64,000 nt of DNA, taken from contig BSYQ01000007.1 in the NCBI GenBank assembly GCA_030272585.1, positions 1,306,001 through 1,370,000 of the forward strand, written 5' to 3'. Position 1 is the stretch's first letter; each line of letters begins with the position of its first letter. The position numbers and the translations under genes were made by a program. Source of the DNA: Bryopsis sp. KO-2023. Taxonomy: Eukaryota; Chlorophyta; Ulvophyceae; Bryopsidales; Bryopsidaceae. Below are positions 38,771 to 51,397 of the stretch, piece after piece. Below the pieces are notes generated by a model. The model had not been told where the DNA came from, made no database searches, and saw nothing but the letters and a program-made list of their open reading frames with translations.

Positions 38771-39870
38771 AAATGAACGGGGGTTTGTGAGCGTTTCAAT
38801 AAAGAGAATCGTAATATCTTTCTTTGCTTGGTTATCTGATCAGGACTGTTTCATAGGCTTTTTGGGCAAATTGATGATTTTTTTTTGCAATGCGGGTTGG
38901 GGTGTTCTAATTGCATTTTTGTTGTGTTGAATTTTGATAAATGCTGTTGATCCTTTTATTAGGAAAATATCTGTGAATTGAAGTGGCAAGATTTGTGATG
39001 GATGTTGAGATTTGTTGAAACAAGGACGAGGTTTTTGTTTAAAGGGAAGATATTTTAAGTGGATGATGAGATGAAGCGGCAGTTCTTGGCTGATTTTGTG
39101 CATGTAACGTGGAGGTCTCGGGCCTTCTGTTTCCAGCCAACCATTGATTTGGGGCAACCCAGTACAACTGACTATCCACAAATCCGGCCAATAATGGAGA
39201 TTCATGTACTTCTCTTTCAGTTAGCACTTCCTACGAATCATAATACTGGCTTCAGTTTGACAATAAAACCAATGGTGGAAAACAAGACAATTCAGGTTCA
39301 TTGCGAACATCAGTGTACTTCAGCACATGCATTATCCAACCAAAGCAGCGTACTTATACTGGTTTCTTTGGAGACTCTTTGGTTTCAACAGACACTGCAA
39401 GATCCTGGTGGTGCAACACTAGAAGGGAACTGAATCTTCTGTTTCAAAAAACTGCGTTTTCTTTGGGTTTTTTTCAATTCAGATTATTGCTTTTTTCGTG
39501 TGTTAGGAAGTCGGAAGGCAAGCCCCTCTTTAGAACAAAAAAAAAATGCTCCCTGAAGTTTGAAAGAAAAAACTCGAAAACAACAAGAAAAGCGCTGGCA
39601 CATCCACAGGATTCGATTGCTGAGTTGTGATTGCGTTTGTTCGTTTGAACGAATGAACGAACATCCATTCCAGCCGATATATATGTTCCATCAAATACAG
39701 ACCACTGAAGGGCAAATTTTGAAGTGACAGGTCGGAAGCAGGTTTTTGCTACGAGAGCACGAAGGCCTTTTTCTGTTGATAAGTTGCGGACTGGAAAGCA
39801 AGTTCTTCTTCGTTCGAGTTTTGAGGGAGACGGGCTGACGGGTGGAAAAAAGACGTACAACGAAACAAAC
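38771..39870. other. intergenic and probable 5' leader
   Basis: 3' sequence of the coiled-coil gene, then the upstream region of the exoribonuclease gene. From 39709 the frame of the next gene is open but has no ATG before 39871, so I read it as leader. A possible short upstream exon cannot be excluded. Confidence 0.5.
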
Positions 39871-42800
39871 ATGACACCAACTCCGGATGCTCCCGCAGCT
39901 GTCGCTCCTTTGCCTACGGGGTCCGGAGTGAGTTCCAAGGATGACGACGAGAATTCAAGCGCGCCAGCGGGGAACAGCGGGGATTCTGGAGGGAAAGGCG
40001 ATGCTGCCAGCGCCAACAGCAAGGATGGCAAGAGCGCGACTGTGGTAGAAACCCAAAAACTTTGTGGAGGGGGGGATGGCAACCAGCCAGCTGCTGGAAA
40101 TCAAACTGTTGAGAGTGCAACAGGTGGGGGGTCAACTGAAACCCAAAAGGAAGAGCAAGAAGGAGGGGGAATAACTGAGGGAAAACCGGAGAAGGGGGGG
40201 AGGACACTGGCGGATTTGTTCTCCAAAGATGAGGTCCAGGAAAGCACCACTGACACCAATTCGAATGGGCAAAAATCCAGGAAGCCCAAGTTTCAAGAGC
40301 ACGAGTCCCCCAAACAGATCGCGGAGGGAATAGCATCGGGCAGGCTGTTCACTGGGAAATTCAGGGTCAATCAGCGTGACAGGAGCGAGGGTTATTTCAC
40401 GGTGAAAGGTCTTCCCAAAGAGGTTCTCATCAAGGGCTCCTTCCAGAATCGAGCAATCGCGTACGATGTGGTGGCTGTGAAAGTGCTGCCGGTGTCCTAC
40501 TGGTGGAAAACTCGGAAAAATCCAGCAGATGAGGAAGGAGGGAATGCAGGTAGAGGGAAAGGGGGGGGGGGGATGTTTTCAAGATCGAGTTTGGTTGTGT
40601 GCTGGTTTCTTGTTAGGGGAAAAAAAATGGGGGGGGGGGGGAAACAGCAGGGTTTTGATGTTGTGTTTGACTGAAGCGTGTGGTTTGTTTTGTCATGAAG
40701 AGGCTGAGACTCAGCATGATGGAAATCGCTCTTCCGGATATTCACCAGGTGTGCAAAAATTGCAAAAGCATGAGAGTAGTATTCCTGCGTTTGGTGCTGT
40801 GAAATACGTAAATATGTGTGTCGTGTGTTTTTTCTTGTTTTGCTCCATCTTATGGTGTATTTTTTTTTTTTTACTTTTCTATTTCCGTTTGGGGAGGATG
40901 ATTTGTTGTGATAGCATGATCACAAACAATACGGAAAAAAACACGTTTTCTTCACCTTTTCTTTTCTTTTCTGTTTCTTTTTTTTTTTGGGGGGGGGGGG
41001 GAGGAGGGGAGTTGAAATGAGAGACATCTCCACCTGACAGATGTTGATTGGGTTTTTAGTGCCCAGCCAATCCCCTCTTGTAAAGCAAATGCGGAAGCAC
41101 ATTGGTATGGCTCTCAGAAACGGAAGGGATAAGAATGGCAAACCTCGACTCCCTGTGTACTGGCAAAGAGCATCCTCTCCAAGAGAAGCTTTAGAGCTGC
41201 TCGGAATGGTCTTGTCTGCTTTTCCCGATCTTCGACCCACCGGTGAGACCGAAAAAGAAAAAACTAAAAAACAGGGCTATGAGCATTCCGTATTTATAGT
41301 AGCATTCTTTAAATAGAAAAGATATCGGACAATTGTAAAGTCAGAAAGAAGAAATTATAGTTTATCTTCATGGTGAAAACGCTACCCAAATGCAAATGTG
41401 GTGTGAGTGGGTTTGTTTTCCACATCGGAAGTAAAGTAATGAAAGAAAAAGAAAAAGAAAAGAATATATTTTATTTTATTTTTATTTTTATTTTAAGAAA
41501 AGCAGAGGAGGTTCTCTCCAATTTTTGTTTTCAGAAATTTTTCAAAGTGGTGGACCAAATTTTCCAGGACAGGTGGTGGGAATCGTGAATGGCTCGACAC
41601 GCCGGCAAGCGGTCGTGGGTGTTTTGTCGTACAATCGAAGGGGGTTGCTCCTGCTGCCGGTGGACCCCTTGTTGCCGGGCAAATTCAGGGTGTTTGAGGA
41701 TTCTCTGAACCAACATCGGGAGCGATTGGTCTCAGAGGCCAAAACGCAAAACCTGGAGAAAAGAACGTTGGTCAGAGTCAGAGTGACGCGATGGGACATT
41801 TCCGACGATCTGCCTCTGGGAATGGTGAGTGAGTGAGACTGAGGAACGCTTTTGGGATTTTTTTTGGAAAATATGAAACGATCTTCGATCTTTTTTTTAA
41901 ATAAGTTTGAAGTGGTTTATGGACAGCACACACATGTGGGATTCCTGTTCAATCGTGTTGATGCTTCGGGGGTGTGGGGCAATTGCTCTTTTTTTTTTCA
42001 CATTGAGCAGTCAGGAAATAAAATAAAGGAGGAGTTTGAAAGTCAGGAAAGCCATGGAAATGGCTTTTTTGAGGAGGTATGTAACAGTTTGCTGGGAATT
42101 TGTTGCAGCTTGATGATGTTTTGGGACCGACCGGTGATATTGACATAGAAACGAAGGTAATTTTGGATGGTCAAAGCATTAAAGACGAACCCTTCCCAGA
42201 AGAGGTTTTGAAGTGCTTGCCGAGCACTCCATGGTCAATCCCAGAGGAAGAACGTGAAACAAGATGGGATCTCAGGTAGGCTGTGTTTTTTTCAACACAT
42301 TGATTTTTGCTCTATTTCCACCTTTCGGGCATATCCACCCCTCATTGCCATGAAAACTAGCTTCTCTAGAATGTGGTGCATCAAAAGCATGGTATGACTA
42401 ATAGAAGCTGTTCAGCTGTTGATAAAAGTGGCCTTTCGCAGGATAATTGAGGTTTCATTGTTTTGTGATAATGGTACATTCTGGTGTCTATTTCAGTTTT
42501 CATCCCTGCTTATTTTTGTGAGTGTTTTTGTGATTTTTCGAGCAGATCAAAGTGCATTTTTTCGATCGATCCTCCAACTGCGAAGGACCTTGACGATGCC
42601 TTGTCGATTGAACCTCTAGAAAACGGGAATTTCAAAGTGGGAGTTCATATCGCGGATGTATCACATTTTGTGAAGCCGAATAATGCTCTCGATGCAGAGG
42701 CTAGAAACAGGACCACCAGTGTTTACATTGTTCAGGTGAGATTTTTTGAAATCCTTTGAAATGATGGGCGCCCGCACTCAGCATCCACCCATCATCCCTT

Positions 42801-45298
42801 ATGACCAAAACATCATAATTTAGTTAATGTGCATTTTTGTAAGTATGTACTGTAATACGCAAATCTTTCACATTGCTTTAGGATCGTTGGTCTTTTTTTT
42901 CGCCTACCTTATTTTCGTTTCCAAAGATGGGCACGAAAAAAACGCAGGCGCGAAAATAAAGCAGGCGAAAGAAATGCATGTGATCGACGCATGTGATCCG
43001 ACCGTCAAGTTGATGGACGCGACATCAACGATGCTTTTGCGTTGAATCGATACTTTGGGTTTTCTTGTGCTCGAGGGGTACTTTTGCGTCAAGTCCACAC
43101 GCGCGTGATTGGGTATAATCTGTAGCAACATGCTTGCGTTCCTGAACAACCCTTTTTTTTTCGCCTACTCTAATTTCGTTCCTGCTCTTTTTTCGCCTAC
43201 CTTATTTTCGTGCTTTGGTCCGCGCGCGAAAATAAGGTAGCGCGAAAAGATTTGCGTATTACAGTATGTGTTTAGTTTGTTTTTTTCTTGGAAAAAGGAT
43301 TAAGAATCTTTGAATGTTTTTTTTTTGTTTTTTTTGTTTTTACAAATATTGAGGTGTTTCCTCATGCAAAAACCGGGTTCCCTGCTTGATATTTTTCGTG
43401 GTTTTCGAGAGGTTTGCAAGGATTTTCATCGATTTTTTTGTTTTGTTTTCTTTCAGCGTGTTATTCCGATGCTGCCACATCTGCTGTGTCAAGAGCTGTG
43501 CAGTTTGAATCCTGGTGTGGAGAGACTCGCTTTTTCGGTCATTTGGGAATTGACCGGCGAAGGCGAAATCGTCAGTCAAGAAATAAACAAGAGCATCATA
43601 TGCTCGTGTGCTAAGTTGGGATATCCTGATGCCCAAGCTGTTATCAAAAACGGAGACATGGAGCCACCCACCATCAGCGGTGGACATACATGGCAAGGGG
43701 TAAGATTCCAGCTTCCATTGATTGGTTTTCTTCGGAAAGAGGGGGAAAAAAATTTTGGGGGAGGGGTATGACCTGAATTGTTTTTCCTGTAAGTTGTTTT
43801 TGGTGGGAAAGTTTTTTTGAAGGTTTGATTGCTCGTTCAATGCTTATATGTTGTTGGATTCCTCCAGGTCAAGGATTGTATTTTGAACCTGCACAGCATT
43901 GCCCAAAAACTAAGAGCCAAAAGACACGCGAACGGTGCCCTGAAGCTGAACATCCCAAAGCTGTCCTTCGAATTGGATGAGCTCGGGATGCCTTTGTCCA
44001 CCGCTCCATACGTGACAGCGGAAGCCAATCACCTGATCGAAGAGTTCATGCTGTTGGCAAACATGTCGGTCGCTAAATTCTTGGTCGATGCTTTTCCGGA
44101 TCATTCTTTGCTGAGGTGCGTTCTTCAAGAAATGACCTTTTCGACATTAAAATTTTGGGGGGGTGTTTTGCTATATCTGGGGGTGTTTCAAGAAGAGCAT
44201 GGGTTAAAGAATAAGTGGTTTGATCTGACACATGATTGGTTGTGTTTTCAGGAGGCATCCAAGCCCCGACTCTCGGATGATGTCCGAAGTAGCCTCAGTG
44301 GTGAAAGACATGGGCGTTGAAATGGACGTGTCGTCGGCACTCGGTGTTTCTCGATGTTTGAAACACCTCCAGAAAGAAGTCAAGGACCCTGCTGTTATGG
44401 ATACCATTGTCAACATGGTGACGAAACCCATGCAGTTGGCGGAGTACTATTGCACGGGGAAAGTGCCCCAGAAGAAATGGTGGTAAGCCAGCCGTGATCA
44501 TCATGTTTTCCTGGGCATTTTTGTCTGGCTGGAGAGTTTTCGAATGCATCTTCCCTTCCTGTTGAATGCTCCTTGTTATGTAACCTTTTGTGTCCGTGTG
44601 TGTGTGCTTTTTTGTTGTTGGATTTCTTCAGGCATTACGGTCTGGCTGTGGACATGTATACTCATTTCACTTCTCCTATCCGTCGCTACCCGGATCTCAT
44701 CGTCCACAGGCAGCTCGAAGCTGCCCTGAAGTATGGAAAGGGATTTTCGTCCAATCTCACCAAAACAAACTCCGACGAGCTGGAAAGGGTGGCCAACGAA
44801 TGCAACGCCGGAAAGCTCGGGGCAAGAAATGCACAGGATGCCTCGTCCAAACTGTACTTGATGATACTGCTCGACAACAAGCCGAGTTTCGCAACAGCCG
44901 TGGTGGCGGCTGTGAAGGGGAACATGTTTTTCGACATATACATCCCCGATTTCGCACTCACCCATCGGTTTATGTGCGCGGACTTGCCTGGAATAGTGTC
45001 GGCCAGCTTTGAGAGGGGGACCTTGACCATCGTGCAAGTCGAAGAATCTTCCGCGTTTGACGAGAAGGTGCCTAAGGATGCATCCCAATCGCTAGATTCA
45101 CTCGGGACCGCACCGACAGGTGATGTTGAGGATTTCGACCCCAGCCAGATTGATGTTAGTGGGGAGGAGATGCCAATGCCGATGGGATTCCCCATAATGA
45201 TAACGCAATTCCAAAGAGTGCCTGTCAGGGTGTCTTGTCAACGCTGTGTAGTTTTTGGGCGTCTCATGGATTTCACCATCAACTTGGTATTGGGATGA
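39871..45298 (+). CDS. DIS3L2: RNase II/R-family exoribonuclease, DIS3L2-like
   Basis: 3'-5' exoribonuclease of the DIS3L2 (plant SOV) type, degrading uridylated or other cytoplasmic RNAs without the exosome. Exons: 39871-40549, 40701-40807, 41041-41242, 41535-41824, 42109-42275, 42546-42735, 43457-43699, 43868-44115, 44252-44482, 44632-45298; the sum is 1008 codons. A ~165-residue low-complexity N-terminus precedes the cold-shock domains ([37 protein letters not shown]). The RNB centre keeps the metal-binding aspartates ([14 protein letters not shown]) with [41 protein letters not shown] and [21 protein letters not shown] short S1-like tail ends the protein. No PIN domain precedes it, arguing against DIS3. 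The acceptor at 40700 (gaag) is weak but keeps phase. Confidence 0.93.
42850..43264. mobile_element. MITE of Tc1/mariner type in an intron
   Basis: A 415-bp element inside the intron 42736-43456 of the exoribonuclease gene. It has perfect 19-bp terminal inverted repeats (CTGTAATACGCAAATCTTT) and is flanked on both sides by TA, the target duplication of Tc1/mariner elements. Near both ends there are copies of a subterminal motif, tcgcctaccttattttcg, in direct and inverted form. It encodes no transposase, so it is a non-autonomous element. Confidence 0.88.
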
Positions 45299-46047
45299 AC
45301 AAGTCTTAAATTTTCAGTTGGTGTGGGTTTTTATATATCTTTTTCTTTTTCTTCTTCTTTTTTTTTTTCGGGGGTGGATGAGGTGCTTGTAGTTGTGTGT
45401 GGTGGTGTTTGGTCAGTTTTTTGAGAGGGAGGGGGGGGGGTTGTAGGAGGGGAAGGGGGGGGGGGGGCACCTTCACTTGTTGTACGGGTTTGGAAAACCA
45501 AATCATGGGGACGTGTTTTTGCTTGATGGTATGTTAACTGAGAGACTATGTTGGGCAGGATGGTGATGCTGTACATTATTGATCTTTGGTTGTAACCTGT
45601 GTGACGGCTTGATACGACAGATTTTCGAACACCCAATGCATCGATGAAGGATTGGACAAAACCACCACCTTGTGTGTCTTCCTTTACGGGGTTGAAAGCA
45701 TGTGTGTCAAGAACAGATGGGATTTATTTTGATATTCTGCAAGCATATTCAATGTCTACATATTGGAGGGGTGGAACTGGTTTCTCTTATGTAGTGAACA
45801 CAAAGGCAACTGTGGATTCAACAGCTTTCATACATCAGACTGCAATCAAGATTGCCTGGATATTAGCAGACGACCAAAGATATCCTCAACAAGATATTCC
45901 GGGATCAAGTATTGGCCATGCTGATTTCATCTCCAGTGTGACTTGTAGGACACAAATGCCCTTCAACAATCCCTCTTCCTGAATCAATCTGGTACCCTAT
46001 CAAATGGCTGGACATTCTGAGCTTGGTTTCAAAAAAGTCGACGAGAA
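45299..46047. other. intergenic
   Basis: 3' sequence of the exoribonuclease with long T and G runs at 45355-45470, then an AT-rich spacer. The short frame at 45644-45982 shows no family features and was not accepted. Confidence 0.5.
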
Positions 46048-47744
46048 ATGGCCCCCAACATCCCAGGCACTGTCACTGCAGAAAGCCTCACCAGAAGCGA
46101 GCAGTTGTGGAAGACTTGGGACAGAGACGTGCGTGTGTTCACCAAATCGACTTCTTCCTCAAACTACCTCGCCCTTCAGTGTTCGAGATAAACGGAATGG
46201 AGCGTTCTTCGTTGCTGTTGAAGTCAAACGTTGTCAAAGACGTCAAAGACGTTTTTCTGGACTCGCTGCGTGCTTCGGAATTCTGTCATGGCACATTTCT
46301 GGACCCTTTGGATGGGTGGCGGCTGTCAGACAAAGTTTCCCAGCGGATTATCATTTCCGATAGGGGCACCCCACAACAATCTCTATAAACTCGAAAGACT
46401 GAAATCTGTGCATGTTATTCGAAGGCGAAAAAAGAGGGCGAGCGCCGGACGGTCTACTGGGTTGGCGGAAACAAGTATCTTGGAGAATGGAAAAATAACA
46501 AAAAGCATGGTATAGCGCCACTGTAACGCCCGACAAAAACGCCTTCAGTTGTGCGCGGCGTTGGGAGTTCTGCATTACATGTTGTTGTGGATTCGTCGTC
46601 AGGGAAAGGAACTTTTGTATACAAGAACGGCGACAAGTATGAGGGTGACTGGGTAAACGGAAAGAGACACGGCCTGGGGACACTGTGGCAATTCAGCGAT
46701 GGCAAATATAAGATTCGCTACAACGGGCACTGGAGGGACGATACACCATGGGTATGAAGAGTTTTATTATCCCAGGAATTCACTTCGCTTTCTTCGAACG
46801 CAACGAAATAGCGAGAAGTGTGGAAAGCCTCTATATTTTCAGATGCTAACAGAGCCGCGGGCCTTTTCAGGGAAACGGTCTCTTCTATGATGACAATGGT
46901 AACCTCTACGAGGGGGAATGGGTCAATGGGAAGAGGCACGGAAGAGGCCGTGCAGTGTATGGCGGCCGCAGTATCGACGCCTTTGGTGGTGATGTCTACG
47001 AAGGAGATTGGGAAAACGACTTCAGGTCGTGGACTTACCTCGGAAAATCACAGAATTTCTCCTTTTCGCAACGCTGGACTTGCCGCATTTTGCAGACAAT
47101 TTTTCAACTACTGTTTGTATGTACCGTCCAAAAGGCTGAACGATGGCTTTGATTGATCCAGACAAGGGCACGGAACGATGACCTATGGCAACGGAGACAT
47201 TTTCGAAGGTCACTGGAAAGCTGACATGAAAGATGGCCGAGGCACAATGTACTTCCTGGAAAAGGAGAAAAGGTGCAGGTCACCGATATATATATGAATG
47301 AATCCACAAAGAATTGGCATCCACAGTAATGCGAAAGCACAACCCTCCAAGAAAAAGAAAAAAATCAATGGCGGGGGATGTGCAGAGACACAAGGTTGAA
47401 TGCATACAGAGAGGGAAATATTTGAAGTGGCTCCGATATTCCAGCAACAAAAAGTATCAAGCCATGCCATCATAGCAACAAAAAAATTGTGAAGGTGTTT
47501 AGAAAAAATTTGTGACGGCTGAAACGCACCAATGAGAGCACTTTGAGCAATTGATTCAGTTGAAGCTGTGGTACTCTGTAGGCTGGATGGCATTTGGGTG
47601 ACAGACACTCCCAAATGTGGTACTTACAGTGAACTCAAACCTCACCCTCCCGGGAACGTTGGTGCTATTCCTCCGTTGGAATTGAAATTTCCTCAGCACA
47701 CTCTTGCACAAGCACAACAAAACGCGACAGAGGCCCGATCTTGA
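46048..47744 (+). CDS. MORN3: MORN-repeat protein, MORN3-like
   Basis: Six exons (46048-46128, 46425-46509, 46603-46751, 46871-47025, 47162-47272, 47582-47744) sum to 248 codons, close to the 240 residues of animal MORN3. The start SEQLWKTWDRD matches the MORN3 head, and the tail (DGIWVTDTPKCGTYSEL) matches its conserved end. Between them lie MORN repeats such as YLGEWKNNKKHGKGTFVY, YEGDWVNGKRHGLGTLW, YEGEWVNGKRHGRGRAVY, YEGDWEND and FEGHWKADMKDGRGTMYF. MORN3 is tied to cilia/flagella and sperm in animals; a flagellar role here is inference. The acceptor of exon 2 (cgaag at 46424) is unusual but required by phase and similarity. Confidence 0.85.
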
Positions 47745-48538
47745 TTTTTGATGGCACAGTTTGGATTAATACATGGAACAGAGTGGCTGAACACTTCAGC
47801 CAGAACAAAACCATGTCAATTTTCACCATTCAAGTTCACAATTTGTGTGGAAATGTCCAATGATGGAGGAATTGACCATAAGTGAGAGCGCTGGGGCAAC
47901 TCTTAGATGTCTGTTACTGCCAGGAGAGGCACAAAAACTCGCTGTCAATCTGGCCAAGTTTTCAGCCTTCTTTCCAAATCATAATTAAGATCTGGATTAC
48001 ACTCTGAATTGAGCAACAGTCCACCCAGCAAGTTGATCAATACTGTAGCCAGAAAAGTTTCTGTGGTGGGCTTGTGTTTCTTTTCTACCATTGCACGATT
48101 GATTAATGCACTTGCAACCCACAACCTTTGATCACATTGTAATGTAATTTTAATCGACACTGGCGAATCAATTAACTTCCCATGGGAAATTGCTCATATC
48201 TTACATTCTGCAGGGACTCGTTCATACAAATCATCAATAATGTCTTCTCAGCCAGCAAAAATTGTTCTCTATTGCCCTCTGCAAGCTTTCAGCCCAGTCA
48301 CGAGCATCGAGATAGGATTCATGCGTTTAGGGGTCAAAACCCAGACCCTCCCCTCCCCAACCCAAAGTTTCAAACTCATCGATCAAGGAACGTACAGATT
48401 CCTTCACCTCCAGATAGCTACACAACCCCATAAAATAAAGAGAGAGAAAACCTTTGCCCAAAAACTAAATCTAGACCAGCAACCTTGAGTCGAAACCCTC
48501 CCACTGATGTGCATGTGATTCTCGTTTCGTTGAAATTT
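47745..48538. other. intergenic, convergent 3' ends
   Basis: Spacer between the MORN3-like gene and the minus-strand PLAT gene. No reading frame with family features; probably both 3' untranslated regions. Confidence 0.5.
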
Positions 48539-51222
48539 TCAGAGCCTCTTGTCGAAGGAGATATCTTTCTTGTCGTCGTCCGGAGATACAGCCACACCCA
48601 CGACAGCAACTTTGTACATAAGGAATCCAAGAGCAGCAGTCAAGATGTGCTGCATCCGAGAGTACCTGGCCATCGCTTCAGCATTGTCTGTCACAGAATC
48701 CACTACAGTAGGAGGAGCAAAAAAAACACCACACACACAAGAAAAAGACAATCAGTTTGACATACAGGGACGGAATTTCCACACCTTCAGGCAAACCAAG
48801 TTGCTGAAATACCATCTCAAGTCCTGATGCAATGGTGAGCGCAAAAGTTACTGAAAGGTTATTCTTCAAGGTGTTGATCGACATGGATTCTGTACAGGAA
48901 TGTAAGATAATCATGTCAAGACGTTGTCCATATGGTAAGGTTTGAAGTCAGACCTGGCCCGATGCTCTGCAAAGCCCAGAATGAGAAACCAGCCACCACT
49001 ACCAACACAGCATATCGGAAATACTGGGTGCCGACAATCTTCTCTATGGAACTCTCATGGGATGTCCTCATGACCTGAACAAGCAATTCACCATCAATGA
49101 AATTCCTTCCACTGAACAAAACTCTACCTCTAGCAGCCCCAGGGTATTAAGACATCGACAGGCGATTTTTCACTCCTTTGCCAGCAATGTCGACAGATAT
49201 GACATGAAAAATTTCTTTCCCTTTTTTTTCTTTATTTACGTTTTTTCATGAAGTTTGTTCACTCTTTTTCTTGCTAGAAACTATGTTGTGAAGAATTTGT
49301 CAGGTGACTGCTGATCACAGATAAGCCCCTACAAGGTATGCACCTCATCAGCCAATTCACCCAAACTTCCGGAGGAGGCAGCCAGTCCAGGTGGAACCTT
49401 GACTGAATCCACCCCTTTCTGAAGCAACCATTGGTACATGAAACCGCAGGAGCCTCCAAACGCAAAGGGCAATGCAGCATCTGGGCCTCCCACTATCGCT
49501 GCCAGAGCTCCCCCCCCAGCCACCAGTCCGGCCGTCGTCAACAGCAGTTTCGCCTTGAATTCGTTGTAGTCGTTCATGCTCGCTTGTCTCATTGCCACCG
49601 CCTCACCCTAAACTCACAACATGCAGAATCATTCTGCAATCCTACCAGACCGCTTATTCAAATTTCTTCAAAGCCATGTTTCTGCTGGCATTGGCATTCA
49701 ATTGATAAGCCCCCGAACACGACGTAACAGCAGAGGAAGCTTCCCAGGTCACCCTCACACCTTTGTCAATGTGACAGCCCCAGTTCCGGAGCCATATATT
49801 ACAGAGTCAGCAGGGACAGGTGTCAGAAGCGCAGCCCCGTCATTTCCCCTCTGGCCAAGGTCTTCCCTGCAGGTAAATCGATCCGTGTGTTTTGTTCGAG
49901 AAGAGGACACGGTGATTTCATCCACACTCCAGGAGCCGCTCTCCGGCCCTACCATGAGCGCCCTGAGAGGGCCCAGCTCTGGACCCAGAAAACTCACTTC
50001 ATCGACCGAGCCCTGCAGGAATCTCTGCGTACAGATTGCTGGGCTGGAGGACCTGAGACCTGAAGACTTCAGTGCAAGAGTGCAGTTCGCACCCGCTCGA
50101 ACATCAGCAATCTGAAGAAAGGGACACTTGATTGAGTCAGACAGGGAACGGTTGTTGGTCTTTCCTGGGTTCTTGTCAATGCGGCTGGGCCTTTCGGTGT
50201 GAGGCTGCCATTATGGGGCCCCATTCAATCCCCCTCCCCTTTTTTTTCCACATTTTTTTTCCATATGACCTGTACAGATACTGATGCAGTTCAAAATTTC
50301 CCTATCCCCAGAAAAAGCCACAAGCCATCTTTTACCTGGAGTGGTTCAAATTGTCCTTGAAAAGAGAAAAATTAGCAACGATTGCTACATGCAATTTTTA
50401 TTTCTACAGATGATTGAATGTGAACTCACTTCACAAATGTCATGAAGTTCATCCTCAGCTTCCTCTGGATCAAAAATGGGGGAGATTTTTTGGAGGAAGG
50501 ATTTGTTGTCTTTCCCGATCAGGCACACCCAAACACCGCCCAATGGGTCTGACACAGAAGAGCCCCGTCTGCTGGCGGTGGAAAATCTCAAGGAGTAGAC
50601 AGTGAAAGCCTTGTCGAGTTTCTGTGGATTGGTTCCATGCAAACAACAACACAGGAAAAATTACACATCTGTGTCAGGTCAGACCTGATGTGGTGAAAAT
50701 TGCACCTCATCATCATTCCACATTTTACCAACAGCAGGACTGGCTAAGACGTTTTCAAGCAAAGGGCCAGATTACGCGACAGACGCTTTGCTTCAAGGAA
50801 AAATAGTCCCACGAACGTTTCGAGGAAAGTGAACGGGGTATTTTCCCCAGAAGCACCTTGCTTTCCCCGTCTATCGATAGGAGCTCCTGAGGGACGATGT
50901 CTCCTTCGGATGCCAGCGCAGGCGATTCGAAATGAGGGTTATCTTCAGATCTACTCCCAGCGATTCTATATCTGCGACTGTCGCCTCTCAGCGCGTCTCC
51001 ACGCACGAGCCACGGAAGCTTTCCGAAAGACAGACCTCCTCCGGCGCTGGCGATGGGCAACGCAGCGAAATCTCGCTCGCTCGCTGCGAAGGACGACACG
51101 CGACTGCCGACAAGAGCCATGTTTTTTTTTTCGTGGACGTTCGTAGGGATCAACGATCGAGTTGTTGGTTCGACTGCCCTCGGCGAAGCAACCTTGGAAG
51201 TGTTCTGCACCGTCGTGGACAT
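48539..51222 (-). CDS. putative plastid membrane protein with PLAT/LH2-like domain
   Basis: Exons (minus): 51222-50776, 50621-50430, 50111-49761, 49607-49344, 49074-48954, 48889-48785, 48702-48539; all phases agree. The Ser/Arg-rich N-terminus (MSTTVQNTSKVASPR) looks like a transit peptide. Exons 2-3 resemble a PLAT/LH2 beta-sandwich: FTVYSLRFSTASRRGSS, GGVWVCLIGKDNKSF, and the diagnostic end GPESGSWSVDEITVSS followed by FTCREDLGQRG. The C-terminal half has hydrophobic segments (LLLTTAGLVAGGGALAAIVG, YAVLVVVAGFSFWAL, VTFALTIASGLEMVF, ILTAALGFLMYKVAVVGVAV), likely membrane helices. A 20-nt microexon (50355-50336, GQFEPLQ in one frame) may lie between exons 2 and 3. The exon-1 donor could instead be at 50857. 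I infer a plastid membrane protein; the exact family is not recognised. Confidence 0.6.
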
Positions 51223-51397
51223 TCGTAAGGCTGTCAGACAAAACCCCGCCGACGCATGACCGACACATGACAACGCCAGCTCAAAAAAAAGAAAAAACGG
51301 GGTGCAGACGCAAAACGTTTCCTCCCTGTTTGGAGTAGGCACCGGTTTCTGTCGTCGTGTGCCGCATATTTTCTCTCCGATCTTAAACAAACGCACG
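51223..51397. promoter_or_regulatory. bidirectional promoter, 175 bp
   Basis: The starts of the PLAT gene (minus) and the IGPS-like gene (plus) are only 175 bases apart, so the promoter must be shared or overlapping. Both products have probable plastid transit peptides, which makes co-expression plausible. Confidence 0.55.

Noticed and set aside
43310-43771. Plus frame reading through both sides of an RNB exon
   Set aside because: Only 43457-43699 matches the RNase II family; the rest is intron with T and G runs.
45644-46047. Plus frame of 112 codons before the MORN3-like gene
   Set aside because: No domain, no splice chain into the MORN exons, and composition like the spacer.
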